17,357 nt of DNA from assembly GCA_023436515.1 (NCBI GenBank), contig JAEZIV010000304.1:1-17357 (forward strand), in the 5' to 3' direction. Below the pieces are notes generated by a model that was not told the DNA's origin, searched no databases, and saw nothing but the letters and a program-made list of their open reading frames with translations. The stretch comes from Bacillota bacterium. GTDB lineage: Bacteria; Bacillota; Clostridia; Acetivibrionales; DSM-1351. The stretch's first letter is position 1. Every line of letters begins with the position of its first letter. Positions 1 to 6,616 of the stretch are shown here, one piece after another. The position numbers and the translations under genes were made by a program.

Positions 1-265
1 GCTTATAGACTGCTTGTGATAATGGAATAGTTGCGGTAGATCCATCAACGATGGGATAGTCCTCTTTTTTCATTGTTTGAAAGAGTGAACTATTCCCCTT
101 TGATGAGTCCGAACCCAGAGCAGGTTCCTGAGCTGGTGGTAAGTTTGTATTTTGCGATACCGTTACAGTTGACTTTGCATCACCTTCAGTGTCTTTATTT
201 TTACAGCCACCTACGGATATTGTCATTATAAAAATTATTATCAAAGTAAAAATTCTTTTAATCAT
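1..265 (-). CDS. PstS-like substrate-binding lipoprotein, N-terminal part (cut by window edge)
   Basis: This reading frame stays open to the left edge, so only about 88 N-terminal residues are seen. Residues 1-20 are a basic start followed by an Ile/Phe-rich hydrophobic stretch, and a lipobox VGGC puts the lipidated Cys at residue 21, so the protein should be anchored outside the membrane. A Ser/Thr/Pro/Asn-rich spacer follows, then YPIVDGSTATIPLSQAVYK, which resembles the first strand and ligand loop of PstS-type phosphate-binding proteins (family knowledge). The start is uncertain. The ATG at 265 gives a normal-length signal peptide and has AGGA 8 nt upstream. An in-frame ATG at 274 also exists. 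A third in-frame ATG at 343 has a better AGGAG site 7 nt upstream but would add a 26-residue basic extension. Phosphate as ligand is not proven; many clostridial proteins with this domain have unknown ligands. Confidence 0.6.
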   Translation of the reverse strand, partial: MIKRIFTLIIIFIMTISVGGCKNKDTEGDAKSTVTVSQNTNLPPAQEPALGSDSSKGNSSLFQTMKKEDYPIVDGSTATIPLSQAVYK

Positions 266-452
266 ATCGCTCATCCTAACCCAAATGTATATTTGTATAA
301 CACTATACTTCCTCTGAGACACACATCTTCCGATTGTACGCATGGTAATACTCCTGATAATTTTACCATTTACAATATATGACATCAAGACCCTGTGTGG
401 GAACTTTATTTATAGGAGCAAACTATCTATGGAGATAATCCTTTACATTAAA

Positions 453-500
453 TTATAAATAAAGGAACCTCCTGTCGAAAACTAACTACAGAAAGCTCCT
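453..500 (-). terminator. Intrinsic terminator of the nickel/peptide-type importer operon
   Basis: Read on the minus strand, AGGAGCTTTCTG (500-489) pairs with CAGGAGGTTCCT (474-463) over 12 bp including three G-U pairs, with a 14-nt loop. It is followed by TTTATTTAT. It lies about 60 nt after the last gene of the operon. The plus-strand side has no T-tract, so it works in one direction. Confidence 0.75.
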
Positions 501-559
501 ACCTTATATCAGATAACATTCAATTTCAAACTTGCATATAGTTAAAATCTAATAATAAT

Positions 560-1153
560 TTATAATTCCATTACTCTATCACAAATCCTCTTTACAAGGC
601 TTGCATCGTGGCTTATTACAACGATACCTATATTATGCTTTTTTGCAAAAGCAATAACAATACTCCATATTTGCGCCTGAGTTATGGCATCCAGCATTGA
701 GGTCATCTCATCAGCTATAATAAATTTGGTTTTATCATTCAACACACGAAGAACGCAAAACCTCTGAAGCTCACCACCGGATAATTCTGTAGGCCACCTG
801 TTCAGCCAGTCCTCCTTGATGCCCATAGCATCCATAAGCTCTTTAGAAGGTTCGCCTGCCTCACTGATAATCTTACTCATTTTCCATAGAGGGTTCACAG
901 CCTTCTCCGGATGCTGAAAAATCAACTGAACGGGATTGTAGCTTCCTTTGCTGTGATGACAGCCTTCAAGAACTACCCTTCCCCTTTGAGGCTTCTGGTA
1001 GCCCGCCAGAATCTTAGCCAGAGTGGTTTTTCCATGCCCGCTTGGTGCCACAAGACCTATGATTTCTCCGCTCTCTATGCAAAAATCCATGTCCTTTAGG
1101 ATTATACTATCTTCACTATATTTGAAACTAACCTTTTCTGCCTTAAGTCGCAT
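560..1153 (-). CDS. Nickel/peptide-type ABC transporter, second ATP-binding subunit (short NikE/DppF-like)
   Basis: Cytoplasmic ATPase that powers the importer encoded by the four genes upstream. Seen: Walker A APSGHGKTT (36-44; the first glycine of the usual motif is Ala36), Q-loop with Gln80, signature LSGGELQR (124-131), Walker B FIIADEMTSMLD with catalytic Glu149, and H-loop His182. At 197 residues it is shorter than usual NikE/DppF proteins (about 250-330) and lacks the C-terminal Cys-containing extension, but all nucleotide-binding motifs are present, so it is probably complete. Its start overlaps the end of the previous gene by 11 nt, with only a weak ribosome site, which suggests translational coupling. 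It is the last gene of the operon and is followed by a terminator. The ATPase call is firm; the transported substrate is not known. Confidence 0.85.
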   Translation of the reverse strand: MRLKAEKVSFKYSEDSIILKDMDFCIESGEIIGLVAPSGHGKTTLAKILAGYQKPQRGRVVLEGCHHSKGSYNPVQLIFQHPEKAVNPLWKMSKIISEAGEPSKELMDAMGIKEDWLNRWPTELSGGELQRFCVLRVLNDKTKFIIADEMTSMLDAITQAQIWSIVIAFAKKHNIGIVVISHDASLVKRICDRVMEL

Positions 1154-2078
1154 AGAAGCATCTTACCTTTCCACCACGAATATCCCGAAATTCGGGTTTT
1201 TCTTTCAGACACCTATCCTGTCTTAGCTTACATCTGTCATAGAATAAGCAGCCGTTTGGAAGCTCACTGGGTAAGGGTTGAACCCCTTCCAACGGAATAA
1301 ATTCATTACTGGGTAGGGCTCTGTTTAGAGCTACGGTATAGGGATGCCTCAGTTTTTCACCAGTACCGTCAAAATCAGATGCCTTGGCAACTTCAAGTGT
1401 TGTTCCGGCATAAAAGATTGCAATACTGTCTGCAATTTTTAGTGCTGCCTGGATATCATGAGTAATCATTAATACTGCACATCCGTTGTCAGCAAGCTCT
1501 CTAAAATCCCGAAGCACTCCGTCTAAGGATTCTTCATCCAGACCGGGTGTGGGTTCATCTGCAATAATTACTTTAGCTTCTGCGGCAAGAGCCGTTGACA
1601 GAAGTATCTTTCTGGCCATACCACCTGACAATTGAAAGGGATAATAGCTCTCAACCTTTTTATCAAGCCCATTTTTACTAAATAAACCAGATATAATACT
1701 AGCCTTCTTTTTCTTATCCTGCACTGAAATCCCCACCTGCTTCCCTACCTGCTGCAATGGGTCCAGAAAGTTAACAGACTGAGGTATCAGTACAATTTCC
1801 CTACCCCTTAACTGCTCCCTGTCCTTTTTGGTGAGAATTTTACCTTTATAGACTATTTCTCCCTCTGTAATAGCGTTATCCGGCAAAATATCAAGAATTG
1901 CATGTGCCAGCAAGCTTTTACCCGAACCGCTGGAACCTACAACTGCCAGTATTTTACCTTCGAATAATTCTATATCAAGGTTTGTTATAACCTTTAAATG
2001 TCGTCTTCTAAGACCCTTTGTATATTGTGAAAAGGACACTCCTAGATTAGCTACCTTTAATATTGGTTTAAATTCCAT
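1143..2078 (-). CDS. Nickel/peptide-type ABC transporter, first ATP-binding subunit (NikD/DppD-like)
   Basis: Partner ATPase of the short one downstream; the two should form the nucleotide-binding heterodimer. Seen (numbered from the ATG at 2078, 311 residues): Walker A GSSGSGKS (48-55), Q-loop around Gln100, signature LSGGMARK (150-157), Walker B IIADEPTPGLD (171-181), H-loop His207. The C-terminal third is the oligopeptide/dipeptide-type extension: HPYT, PLPSELPNGC and Cys277, Cys283, Cys290 and Cys307. In this family such cysteines can bind an iron-sulfur cluster (established for some OppD/DppD proteins, inferred here). Start choice: a GTG at 2087 directly abuts the upstream stop codon with no ribosome site. 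The ATG at 2078 has AGGTG at a good distance and is preferred. Confidence 0.88.
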   Translation of the reverse strand: MEFKPILKVANLGVSFSQYTKGLRRRHLKVITNLDIELFEGKILAVVGSSGSGKSLLAHAILDILPDNAITEGEIVYKGKILTKKDREQLRGREIVLIPQSVNFLDPLQQVGKQVGISVQDKKKKASIISGLFSKNGLDKKVESYYPFQLSGGMARKILLSTALAAEAKVIIADEPTPGLDEESLDGVLRDFRELADNGCAVLMITHDIQAALKIADSIAIFYAGTTLEVAKASDFDGTGEKLRHPYTVALNRALPSNEFIPLEGVQPLPSELPNGCLFYDRCKLRQDRCLKEKPEFRDIRGGKVRCFYAT

Positions 2079-2087
2079 TCCATTCAC

Positions 2088-2912
2088 CTACTTATATGCT
2101 GTCTTTGGATTGATCAGCTTTTCAATATTTTTTCCTATACTGTCTACCATCATAGATATTAGGACTAAGCTAAGACCCGGGAAAAATGCCAACCACCATT
2201 TGCCGCTTGTGAGATACTTCATTGATTCCGAAAGTATAACCCCGATTGCTGGTTCATGAGGAGGTAATCCAAAACCCAAAAAGGTTATTGATGCTTCATG
2301 GAGTATGGCATGGGGGAAAACTAAAACTGTTCCGACCACAAGCTGAGGGATAACATGGGGTAAAATATGTTCCTTTGCTATATAGTAGCTGCTCTTACCA
2401 AATTGTGACGAAATCTTTATATATTCCGTTTCCTTTATTTGCATTACTTCAGCTCTGATTACTCTTGTCAGAGAAGTCCAATGAGTAAGGGTTACTCCTA
2501 TAACAATGCCTTTAAGGCCTCCGCCTACAGCCATTGAAATCAGTATTATAACTAATGTGTGGGGAATTGATAAAAATAAATCTATCAGCCATGAAATTAC
2601 AAAATCCACCTTTCCCCCCAGCAATGGTCCTGCTACTCCGAGAATGAGTGCGATTAATCCACTACTCAAAGAACATAGGATACCTATTTTCATGCTGAGA
2701 CTGAGCCCCTTTATGGTTCTCAAAAGCATATCTCTTCCAACCCAGTCAGTTCCAAAGGGATGACCCGGCTCAGGAGAAGCAAATATGTTTACCAGATTCA
2801 CTCTTAAGGAATCTGTACTTATAAGGCTACCCCCAATTAACACTGCTACAAAGAATATTCCAAAGGCAGCCGTTGATATAATAGTCCTCTCTCTAACACC
2901 TGTTCTCCCCAT
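2088..2912 (-). CDS. Nickel/peptide-type ABC transporter permease (NikC/DppC-like)
   Basis: Inner-membrane permease, 274 residues. Hallmarks: an N-terminal membrane segment (about 10-32), HPFGTDWVGRDMLLRTIKG (51-69), which is the standard junction of DppC/NikC proteins, several hydrophobic segments between 75 and 145, an EAA-type coupling loop around 160-186 (EYIKISSQFGKSSYYIAKEH), LHEASITFLGFGLPP (204-218) and a last membrane segment near 238-256. The start ATG overlaps the stop of the upstream permease by one base (TAATG), a typical coupled pair. The substrate class (nickel, other metal complex or peptide) cannot be read from the permease. Confidence 0.9.
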   Translation of the reverse strand: MGRTGVRERTIISTAAFGIFFVAVLIGGSLISTDSLRVNLVNIFASPEPGHPFGTDWVGRDMLLRTIKGLSLSMKIGILCSLSSGLIALILGVAGPLLGGKVDFVISWLIDLFLSIPHTLVIILISMAVGGGLKGIVIGVTLTHWTSLTRVIRAEVMQIKETEYIKISSQFGKSSYYIAKEHILPHVIPQLVVGTVLVFPHAILHEASITFLGFGLPPHEPAIGVILSESMKYLTSGKWWLAFFPGLSLVLISMMVDSIGKNIEKLINPKTAYK

Positions 2913-3901
2913 TAAACCTTCTGTGCCTCCCTGATTCTAGGATCTATGAATCTATATAGTAAGTCTGCTGCCGTATTGCCCACATAGACAAAACCAAGAC
3001 TGATTATTACAACTCCCATAAGCAGAGGCATGTCACCCTTCATTCCAGCCTGAACCGTAGCCTGTCCAAGTCCCGGATATGAAAAAACCTGTTCCACAAA
3101 TACCGCACCGCCAAACAATTCACTAAAGGAAAGGAATTGGAGGGTAATTGCCGGAAGGGATACATTCTTTATAACATGGTTAAAAATTATATTTTTCTTG
3201 CTTTCACCTCGTGCTTTTGCAAACAATACATAATCCGATGTAAATATTTCTATGACCTTTTGCCTTGTATGCAGGCAAATATTCGATATTCCAATTAAAC
3301 TAAGAGTAAGTGCAGGCAAAATGACATGACTGATTTTATCAGCTATGGTAACACTCTCTGAGCTAGTTCCGATAGGAACGCTTAGACCCACAGGAAACCA
3401 CCCCAGTGTAACCGCAAAAATCATTACAAATAAAATTCCCAGCCAAAACGTAGGAGTTGAGATCAATACATAACAATATGTATGTATTGCTTTATCGATA
3501 GCTTTACCTTCATTTGCACCTGATATTATACCCAAAACGAAGCCCACAACCCCTGACAAAATCCAAGCAATGCTCATAAGCAGCAAGGAAGTCAGGAACT
3601 TCTCGCCTACAACCTCAAGAACCGGACGTCTAAATATCATTGAGGTTCCCCAGTCTCCCTGGATTATTCCTGAAAACCATTCCATAAAACGTTCCACAGG
3701 CGGTTTATTTACGCCAAAGTACTCAGCAATTAAGGCTCTTTGCTCGGCACCTACCTTTGTGTTGGCGGCAACATAAGCAGTAACAGGGTTTATGGGGGAT
3801 ATTTCTAAAAGGACAAAGGTAACAATGCATACTGCTACTAATAGGGTTATGAACTTTATTAGCCTGTATGTCAGAAAGCTTCCAATACTATTTCTTTTCA
3901 C
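2912..3901 (-). CDS. Nickel/peptide-type ABC transporter permease (NikB/DppB-like)
   Basis: First permease of the importer, 329 residues. The N-terminal membrane segment (about 14-34) is followed by a long extracytoplasmic region with the family feature PxxxRFxxWFxGIIQGDWGTS (68-87). More membrane segments lie at about 104-128, 142-166, 192-210 and 292-312. The EAA-type loop that docks on the ATPases is near 222-246 (SDYVLFAKARGESKKNIIFNH). VFVEQVFSYPGLGQ (267-280) and the C-terminal DPRIR are typical of DppB/NikB. The start is GTG at 3901, with AAAGGAGG 6 nt upstream; no ATG gives the family N-terminus. A 121-nt gap holding a small open frame separates it from the receptor gene. Confidence 0.9.
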   Translation of the reverse strand: MKRNSIGSFLTYRLIKFITLLVAVCIVTFVLLEISPINPVTAYVAANTKVGAEQRALIAEYFGVNKPPVERFMEWFSGIIQGDWGTSMIFRRPVLEVVGEKFLTSLLLMSIAWILSGVVGFVLGIISGANEGKAIDKAIHTYCYVLISTPTFWLGILFVMIFAVTLGWFPVGLSVPIGTSSESVTIADKISHVILPALTLSLIGISNICLHTRQKVIEIFTSDYVLFAKARGESKKNIIFNHVIKNVSLPAITLQFLSFSELFGGAVFVEQVFSYPGLGQATVQAGMKGDMPLLMGVVIISLGFVYVGNTAADLLYRFIDPRIREAQKV

Positions 3902-4022
3902 TTCATTCCTCCTTTGTCCAATGTATCTATGTTAATAGCTTATTCCTCCTGCATCTTTTCCAAGCAAATCAACATCATCTGCAACAACTTTGGCTGTTAC
4001 ATAAGCCATACGTTTTCCAAGC

Positions 4023-5621
4023 TTACTGCCAGGTCCACTCTGCTACATTATCAAATATTCTTCCTCCATGGGGTTGAACAGTGGGATTACCAAATGAAAA
4101 CCCGTTGGCAGCAAGGTATACGTGATTTGCGTTAGCCAGCCAGCAGTAAGGCGCATCACCTTTTGCTGAAGCAAATTTCTGAAGGGACTTCCAATGTGAA
4201 ATGGCTTCTGCTTCATCTTTAGCCGACAGAGCCTTGTCTATATTTTCGTTAACCTCTGGGTTGTTATAGCAGCCTGAATTATCCCAGGGTATTACTCCCC
4301 CTGCATTTCCTCCGTAATAGAGGTTATAAAGCTCTGAAGGATCACCGGAGCCAAAGCCGTAAAATACAGCCTGCTGGTGTATATCAGGTAAAATTGTATC
4401 CCAGGTGGTCTTTTTCAAGGTTATATCTATTCCAATTTCCTTTGCAACATTAACAAATTCAAGAGCCATTTCCTGTCTGTAGACCCCATCTGTGTAAAGC
4501 AGGTCAAATGCAGCTTTCTTTCCGTCTTTTTCAACAATTCCGTCATTGTCGGTATCAGACCAGCCACCCTCAGAAAGTATTTTTTTTGCTGCAGTCACGT
4601 TGGCATATTCATCAGGTGATAATACTGTCTCCTCGTTCAGCCAGGGCATCTTTTCAAGGCCTGTTGTAGAAACACTGCCATAGCCATTTAAAACGCCCTT
4701 TACGATCCTATCCCTGTCCACAGCAGTGTTAAGGGCTTTTCTTATAGCTATATCACTGGTTACATCGTTTCCCATAACAGCACCATCCTGTGCCTTCTTT
4801 CCTTCATTGGGAACCATGGGGAAGCTAATTCCATAGCATTCGATGCTTGGTATGTCTATTATATTTGTGCCATCTACTTTCTGTGCTGCCAATATTCCAT
4901 TTATCTGAGCTACATCCACATCGCCATTCTTGACAGCAGCGTAAGCTGTATCAATATTCATAAACACCATAGTTATCTTTCTTATTTTTGGAATATCACC
5001 GTAGTATTTATCATTTCTTTCTACTATGACCTGCTGCCCTTTATTCCACTGAACGAACTTATATGGACCCGAGCCAATAGGATTATCCTTGAAGTCTTCA
5101 TTATGCCCATGCTTTGGAACTATTCCAAGATAAGCAAGCTTCTCAAGGAAGGGTGAGTACGGTCTAGTGAGCTTAAACTCTATGGTTTTTTCATTGATTT
5201 CCCTTATACTATCTAGCATTGTCAAATCAATATCGGCACCTGCTTTTTTTGCAGTTTCGTATGTATAAACCACATCCTCTGCTTTCACAGGTGTTCCATC
5301 TGAAAATAGGGCAGCTCTCAACGTAACAGTCCAGGTCAGCTTATCCTCTGATACCTGGTAACCTGTTGCAAGATCATTCTCCCAGCCTAATTCCTTATCT
5401 CGTTTAAAAAGTGTTGAAAAAAGCACCTTGGTTATGGAACCATGCCCCCCCGTTGTGGAATCAAAGCCGGTTTCGGGTTCTGCACCAATTGCAACTACTA
5501 TTTCATTGTTCAGAATTCTTTGCGCCCTGCCTGACTGCTTATCTCCTTCTCCGCAGGCTGAAAGTCCTGTGAAGCTTAATGCACATATAAGTAATAATAC
5601 TGCTGCTTTTTTTAAGCTCAT
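4023..5621 (-). CDS. Nickel/peptide-type ABC transporter substrate-binding lipoprotein (SBP_bac_5 family)
   Basis: Extracellular receptor of the importer, 532 residues, the usual size for the NikA/DppA/OppA family. It begins MSLKKAAVLLLICALSFTGLSAC, with lipobox LSAC (20-23) and lipidated Cys23. Family signatures include the SD-x-LTWTVTLR-x-x-x-FSDGTPVKAEDV stretch, NPIGSGPYKF, IRKALNTAVDRD and a C-terminal PHGGRIFDN. Some related proteins bind nickel and others peptides or metallophores. I cannot decide which from sequence, though the histidines in TTGGHGS, KHGHNED and QPHGG would suit a metal or metal complex (inference). Start choice: the frame extends 12 codons upstream to an ATG at 5657, but the ATG at 5621 has AAGGAG 6 nt upstream and gives a proper signal peptide. 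Confidence 0.9.
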   Translation of the reverse strand: MSLKKAAVLLLICALSFTGLSACGEGDKQSGRAQRILNNEIVVAIGAEPETGFDSTTGGHGSITKVLFSTLFKRDKELGWENDLATGYQVSEDKLTWTVTLRAALFSDGTPVKAEDVVYTYETAKKAGADIDLTMLDSIREINEKTIEFKLTRPYSPFLEKLAYLGIVPKHGHNEDFKDNPIGSGPYKFVQWNKGQQVIVERNDKYYGDIPKIRKITMVFMNIDTAYAAVKNGDVDVAQINGILAAQKVDGTNIIDIPSIECYGISFPMVPNEGKKAQDGAVMGNDVTSDIAIRKALNTAVDRDRIVKGVLNGYGSVSTTGLEKMPWLNEETVLSPDEYANVTAAKKILSEGGWSDTDNDGIVEKDGKKAAFDLLYTDGVYRQEMALEFVNVAKEIGIDITLKKTTWDTILPDIHQQAVFYGFGSGDPSELYNLYYGGNAGGVIPWDNSGCYNNPEVNENIDKALSAKDEAEAISHWKSLQKFASAKGDAPYCWLANANHVYLAANGFSFGNPTVQPHGGRIFDNVAEWTWQ

Positions 5622-5622
5622 C

Positions 5623-5661
5623 TTATTCTCCTTGTAGTTTATGTAGTGCTTTTTCAAGCAT
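5623..5661 (-). CDS. Possible 12-residue leader peptide (upstream ORF) before the importer receptor
   Basis: ATG at 5661, peptide MLEKALHKLQGE, stop TAA at 5623. It has AGAAGGAG 9 nt before its ATG. Its stop codon lies one base before the receptor's start, and its last codons (CAA GGA GAA) contain the receptor's own ribosome site. This geometry fits translational coupling. It sits just after the leader terminator. It is too short for homology, so only the ribosome site and position support it. Confidence 0.35.
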   Translation of the reverse strand: MLEKALHKLQGE

Positions 5662-5680
5662 CAGATAAAGCTCCTTCTAA

Positions 5681-5736
5681 AATAAAAAACCACAAAAGCT
5701 AACCTTCGCAATGCGAAAGCTTCAACCTTCGTGGTT
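5681..5736 (-). terminator. Leader terminator (attenuator) of the nickel/peptide-type importer operon
   Basis: On the minus strand AACCAC (5736-5731) pairs with GTGGTT (5693-5688) and is followed by TTTTTTATT. Inside, AAGCT pairs with AGCTT, and a small hairpin around TTTCGCATTGCGAA caps the structure. It lies about 100 nt after the predicted transcription start and 60 nt before the first large gene. A terminator there would stop transcription of the whole operon unless prevented. Confidence 0.65.
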
Positions 5737-5840
5737 AATTGTTTAAAGTAAACTAAATGCTATTAATATGAGTCTTCCTGACTCCACTGCTATTGCTTAA
5801 CCAATTAGTAAAATGAGCCTTCATGACTCAGTTGCTATTG
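5732..5840 (-). promoter_or_regulatory. Structured 5' leader with tandem hairpin units (candidate riboswitch or protein-controlled attenuator)
   Basis: The predicted transcript starts with a unit at 5840 that recurs at 5795, exactly 45 nt later; about 26 of the first 32 positions match. Each unit has CAATAGCA, then a 5-bp hairpin with a 5-nt loop (GAGTC-ATGAA-GGCTC at 5829-5815; GAGTC-AGGAA-GACTC at 5784-5770), then CTCAT. The G-U versus A-U change in the stem keeps the pairing. AATAGCA appears a third time at 5764-5758. A small hairpin GTTTA-CTT-TAAAC follows (5753-5741). TGGTTAA (5803-5797), between the two units, can pair with TTAACCA (5738-5732), which includes five bases of the terminator's outer arm. 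It could therefore act as an antiterminator. The ligand or binding protein is unknown. Confidence 0.55.
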
Positions 5841-5842
5841 AA

Positions 5843-5871
5843 ATTATAATTCATAATTTGCAAATTGTCTA
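5843..5871 (-). promoter_or_regulatory. Sigma-A-type promoter of the nickel/peptide-type importer operon
   Basis: On the minus strand: -35 TAGACA (5871-5866), a 17-nt spacer, and -10 TATAAT (5848-5843). The expected start is near 5836, inside the first AATAGCA unit. An 18-bp dyad (AGAGTAA, 4 nt, TTACTCT; 5871-5888) touches the -35 box from upstream and could be an operator. Confidence 0.7.
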
Positions 5872-5911
5872 GAGTAAATTGTTACTCTCCAAGCCGGGCT
5901 GCTGCTCTCTT

Positions 5912-6355
5912 TTAAGTTAACTCAAGGAGCTCTTCAACTATTAAGGCTGAATCCTTGACCAACCTGGGACATAGTGATTTAAAAAGCCCGCTTTCTCTAG
6001 CTTGAAGCATTTCATCTTTTTTACTGATATCAAAGCCCAGCAGCTCGGTACACCTGACTGATCCATGCAGATCCATAAACCTTCTCTTATATTCCTGAAC
6101 CAGAGCATAGGTTTTTTCCTTTGCAGCATCATCCTCTGCTACTACCTTACCATGTTTCAAGCCTATAAGCATTATGGCACCGGTAACCGCACCACAGGTC
6201 TCGCCAATAAGCCCCATGCCGCCTCCAAAGCCGCCTGCAATTCTCAATGCAAGCTCGGTATCAAGTCCAAGTTCACTTGAATATGTAGAGAATACCGCCT
6301 GCGCACAATTAAATCCTCTTAAAAAACATTTTTCGGAGCATTCCACTTTATTCAT
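5912..6355 (-). CDS. C_GCAxxG_C_C family redox-type protein
   Basis: Small cytoplasmic protein of 147 residues with the cysteine pattern that names the family: Cys10, NCAQAVF (Cys17), a glycine-rich GGFGGGMGLIGETCGAVTGA (41-60, Cys54), Cys102 in the RCTELLG motif and Cys129 in LCPRLV. The family is described as putative redox-active or metal-binding; no reaction is established. Start: the frame runs upstream to an ATG at 6376 with no ribosome site. GAGGT lies 4 nt from the ATG at 6358 and 7 nt from the ATG at 6355; the latter is preferred. It lies downstream of acr3 in the same direction (262-nt gap) and upstream of the importer operon, which has its own promoter. A link to arsenic or metal handling is plausible from context only. 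Confidence 0.85.
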   Translation of the reverse strand: MNKVECSEKCFLRGFNCAQAVFSTYSSELGLDTELALRIAGGFGGGMGLIGETCGAVTGAIMLIGLKHGKVVAEDDAAKEKTYALVQEYKRRFMDLHGSVRCTELLGFDISKKDEMLQARESGLFKSLCPRLVKDSALIVEELLELT

Positions 6356-6616
6356 CATAATAACCTCACAAATCATTTATATTATTTATACAGTTCAAAA
6401 CTAAAATATAGATAGCTATTGGGGTCTTCACGGAAGCTCCTTCGAGTCTTCACTTTTACCGACCGCCTCATTTAAATTAGTCTGATTTATCATATTTGAT
6501 TTATTCAAGTTGAGTTATTTATAGTTTTATTAACTATATTTGAATATTATTGTTTTCAGCAAGTATATTATGATAAATTTTTATCTTTTGTTGGACAAAA
6601 TAGTTGTCAAGACAGA
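6356..6616. other. AT-rich gap with a short GC-rich island between acr3 and the C_GCAxxG gene
   Basis: No gene is seen. Most of it is AT-rich. At 6421-6470 there is a GC-rich patch with two direct copies of GTCTTCAC (6424-6431 and 6446-6453, 22 nt apart) and self-complementary pieces (GAAG/CTTC, GGTC/GACC on the minus strand). There is no T-tract, so it is not a simple terminator for acr3. I found no promoter I trust for the C_GCAxxG gene. Confidence 0.4.

Noticed and set aside
404..464. Inverted repeat CTTTATTTATA / TATAAATAAAG
   Set aside because: Its right arm is largely the T-tract of the operon terminator, the arms are pure AT except the ends, and the loop is about 40 nt. Chance in AT-rich DNA is likely; no target-site duplication suggests a mobile element.
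5622..5657. N-terminal extension of the importer receptor to the ATG at 5657
   Set aside because: It would put 12 polar residues before the signal peptide and lacks a ribosome site at the right distance; the ATG at 5621 has AAGGAG.
5681..5840. ANTAR-type two-hairpin antiterminator, T-box, cobalamin, c-di-GMP or NiCo riboswitch as explanation for the importer leader
   Set aside because: Loops are 5 nt with G at position 3, not hexaloops with A1 and G4, and the hairpins are far apart. The conserved boxes I know for the other classes are absent.
6540..6616. Promoter-like boxes (TTGACA, TTGTCC-N17-TATCAT) on the minus strand just after acr3
   Set aside because: The -10 boxes are poor and the region is so AT-rich that such matches are expected by chance; not enough to call a promoter for the C_GCAxxG gene.
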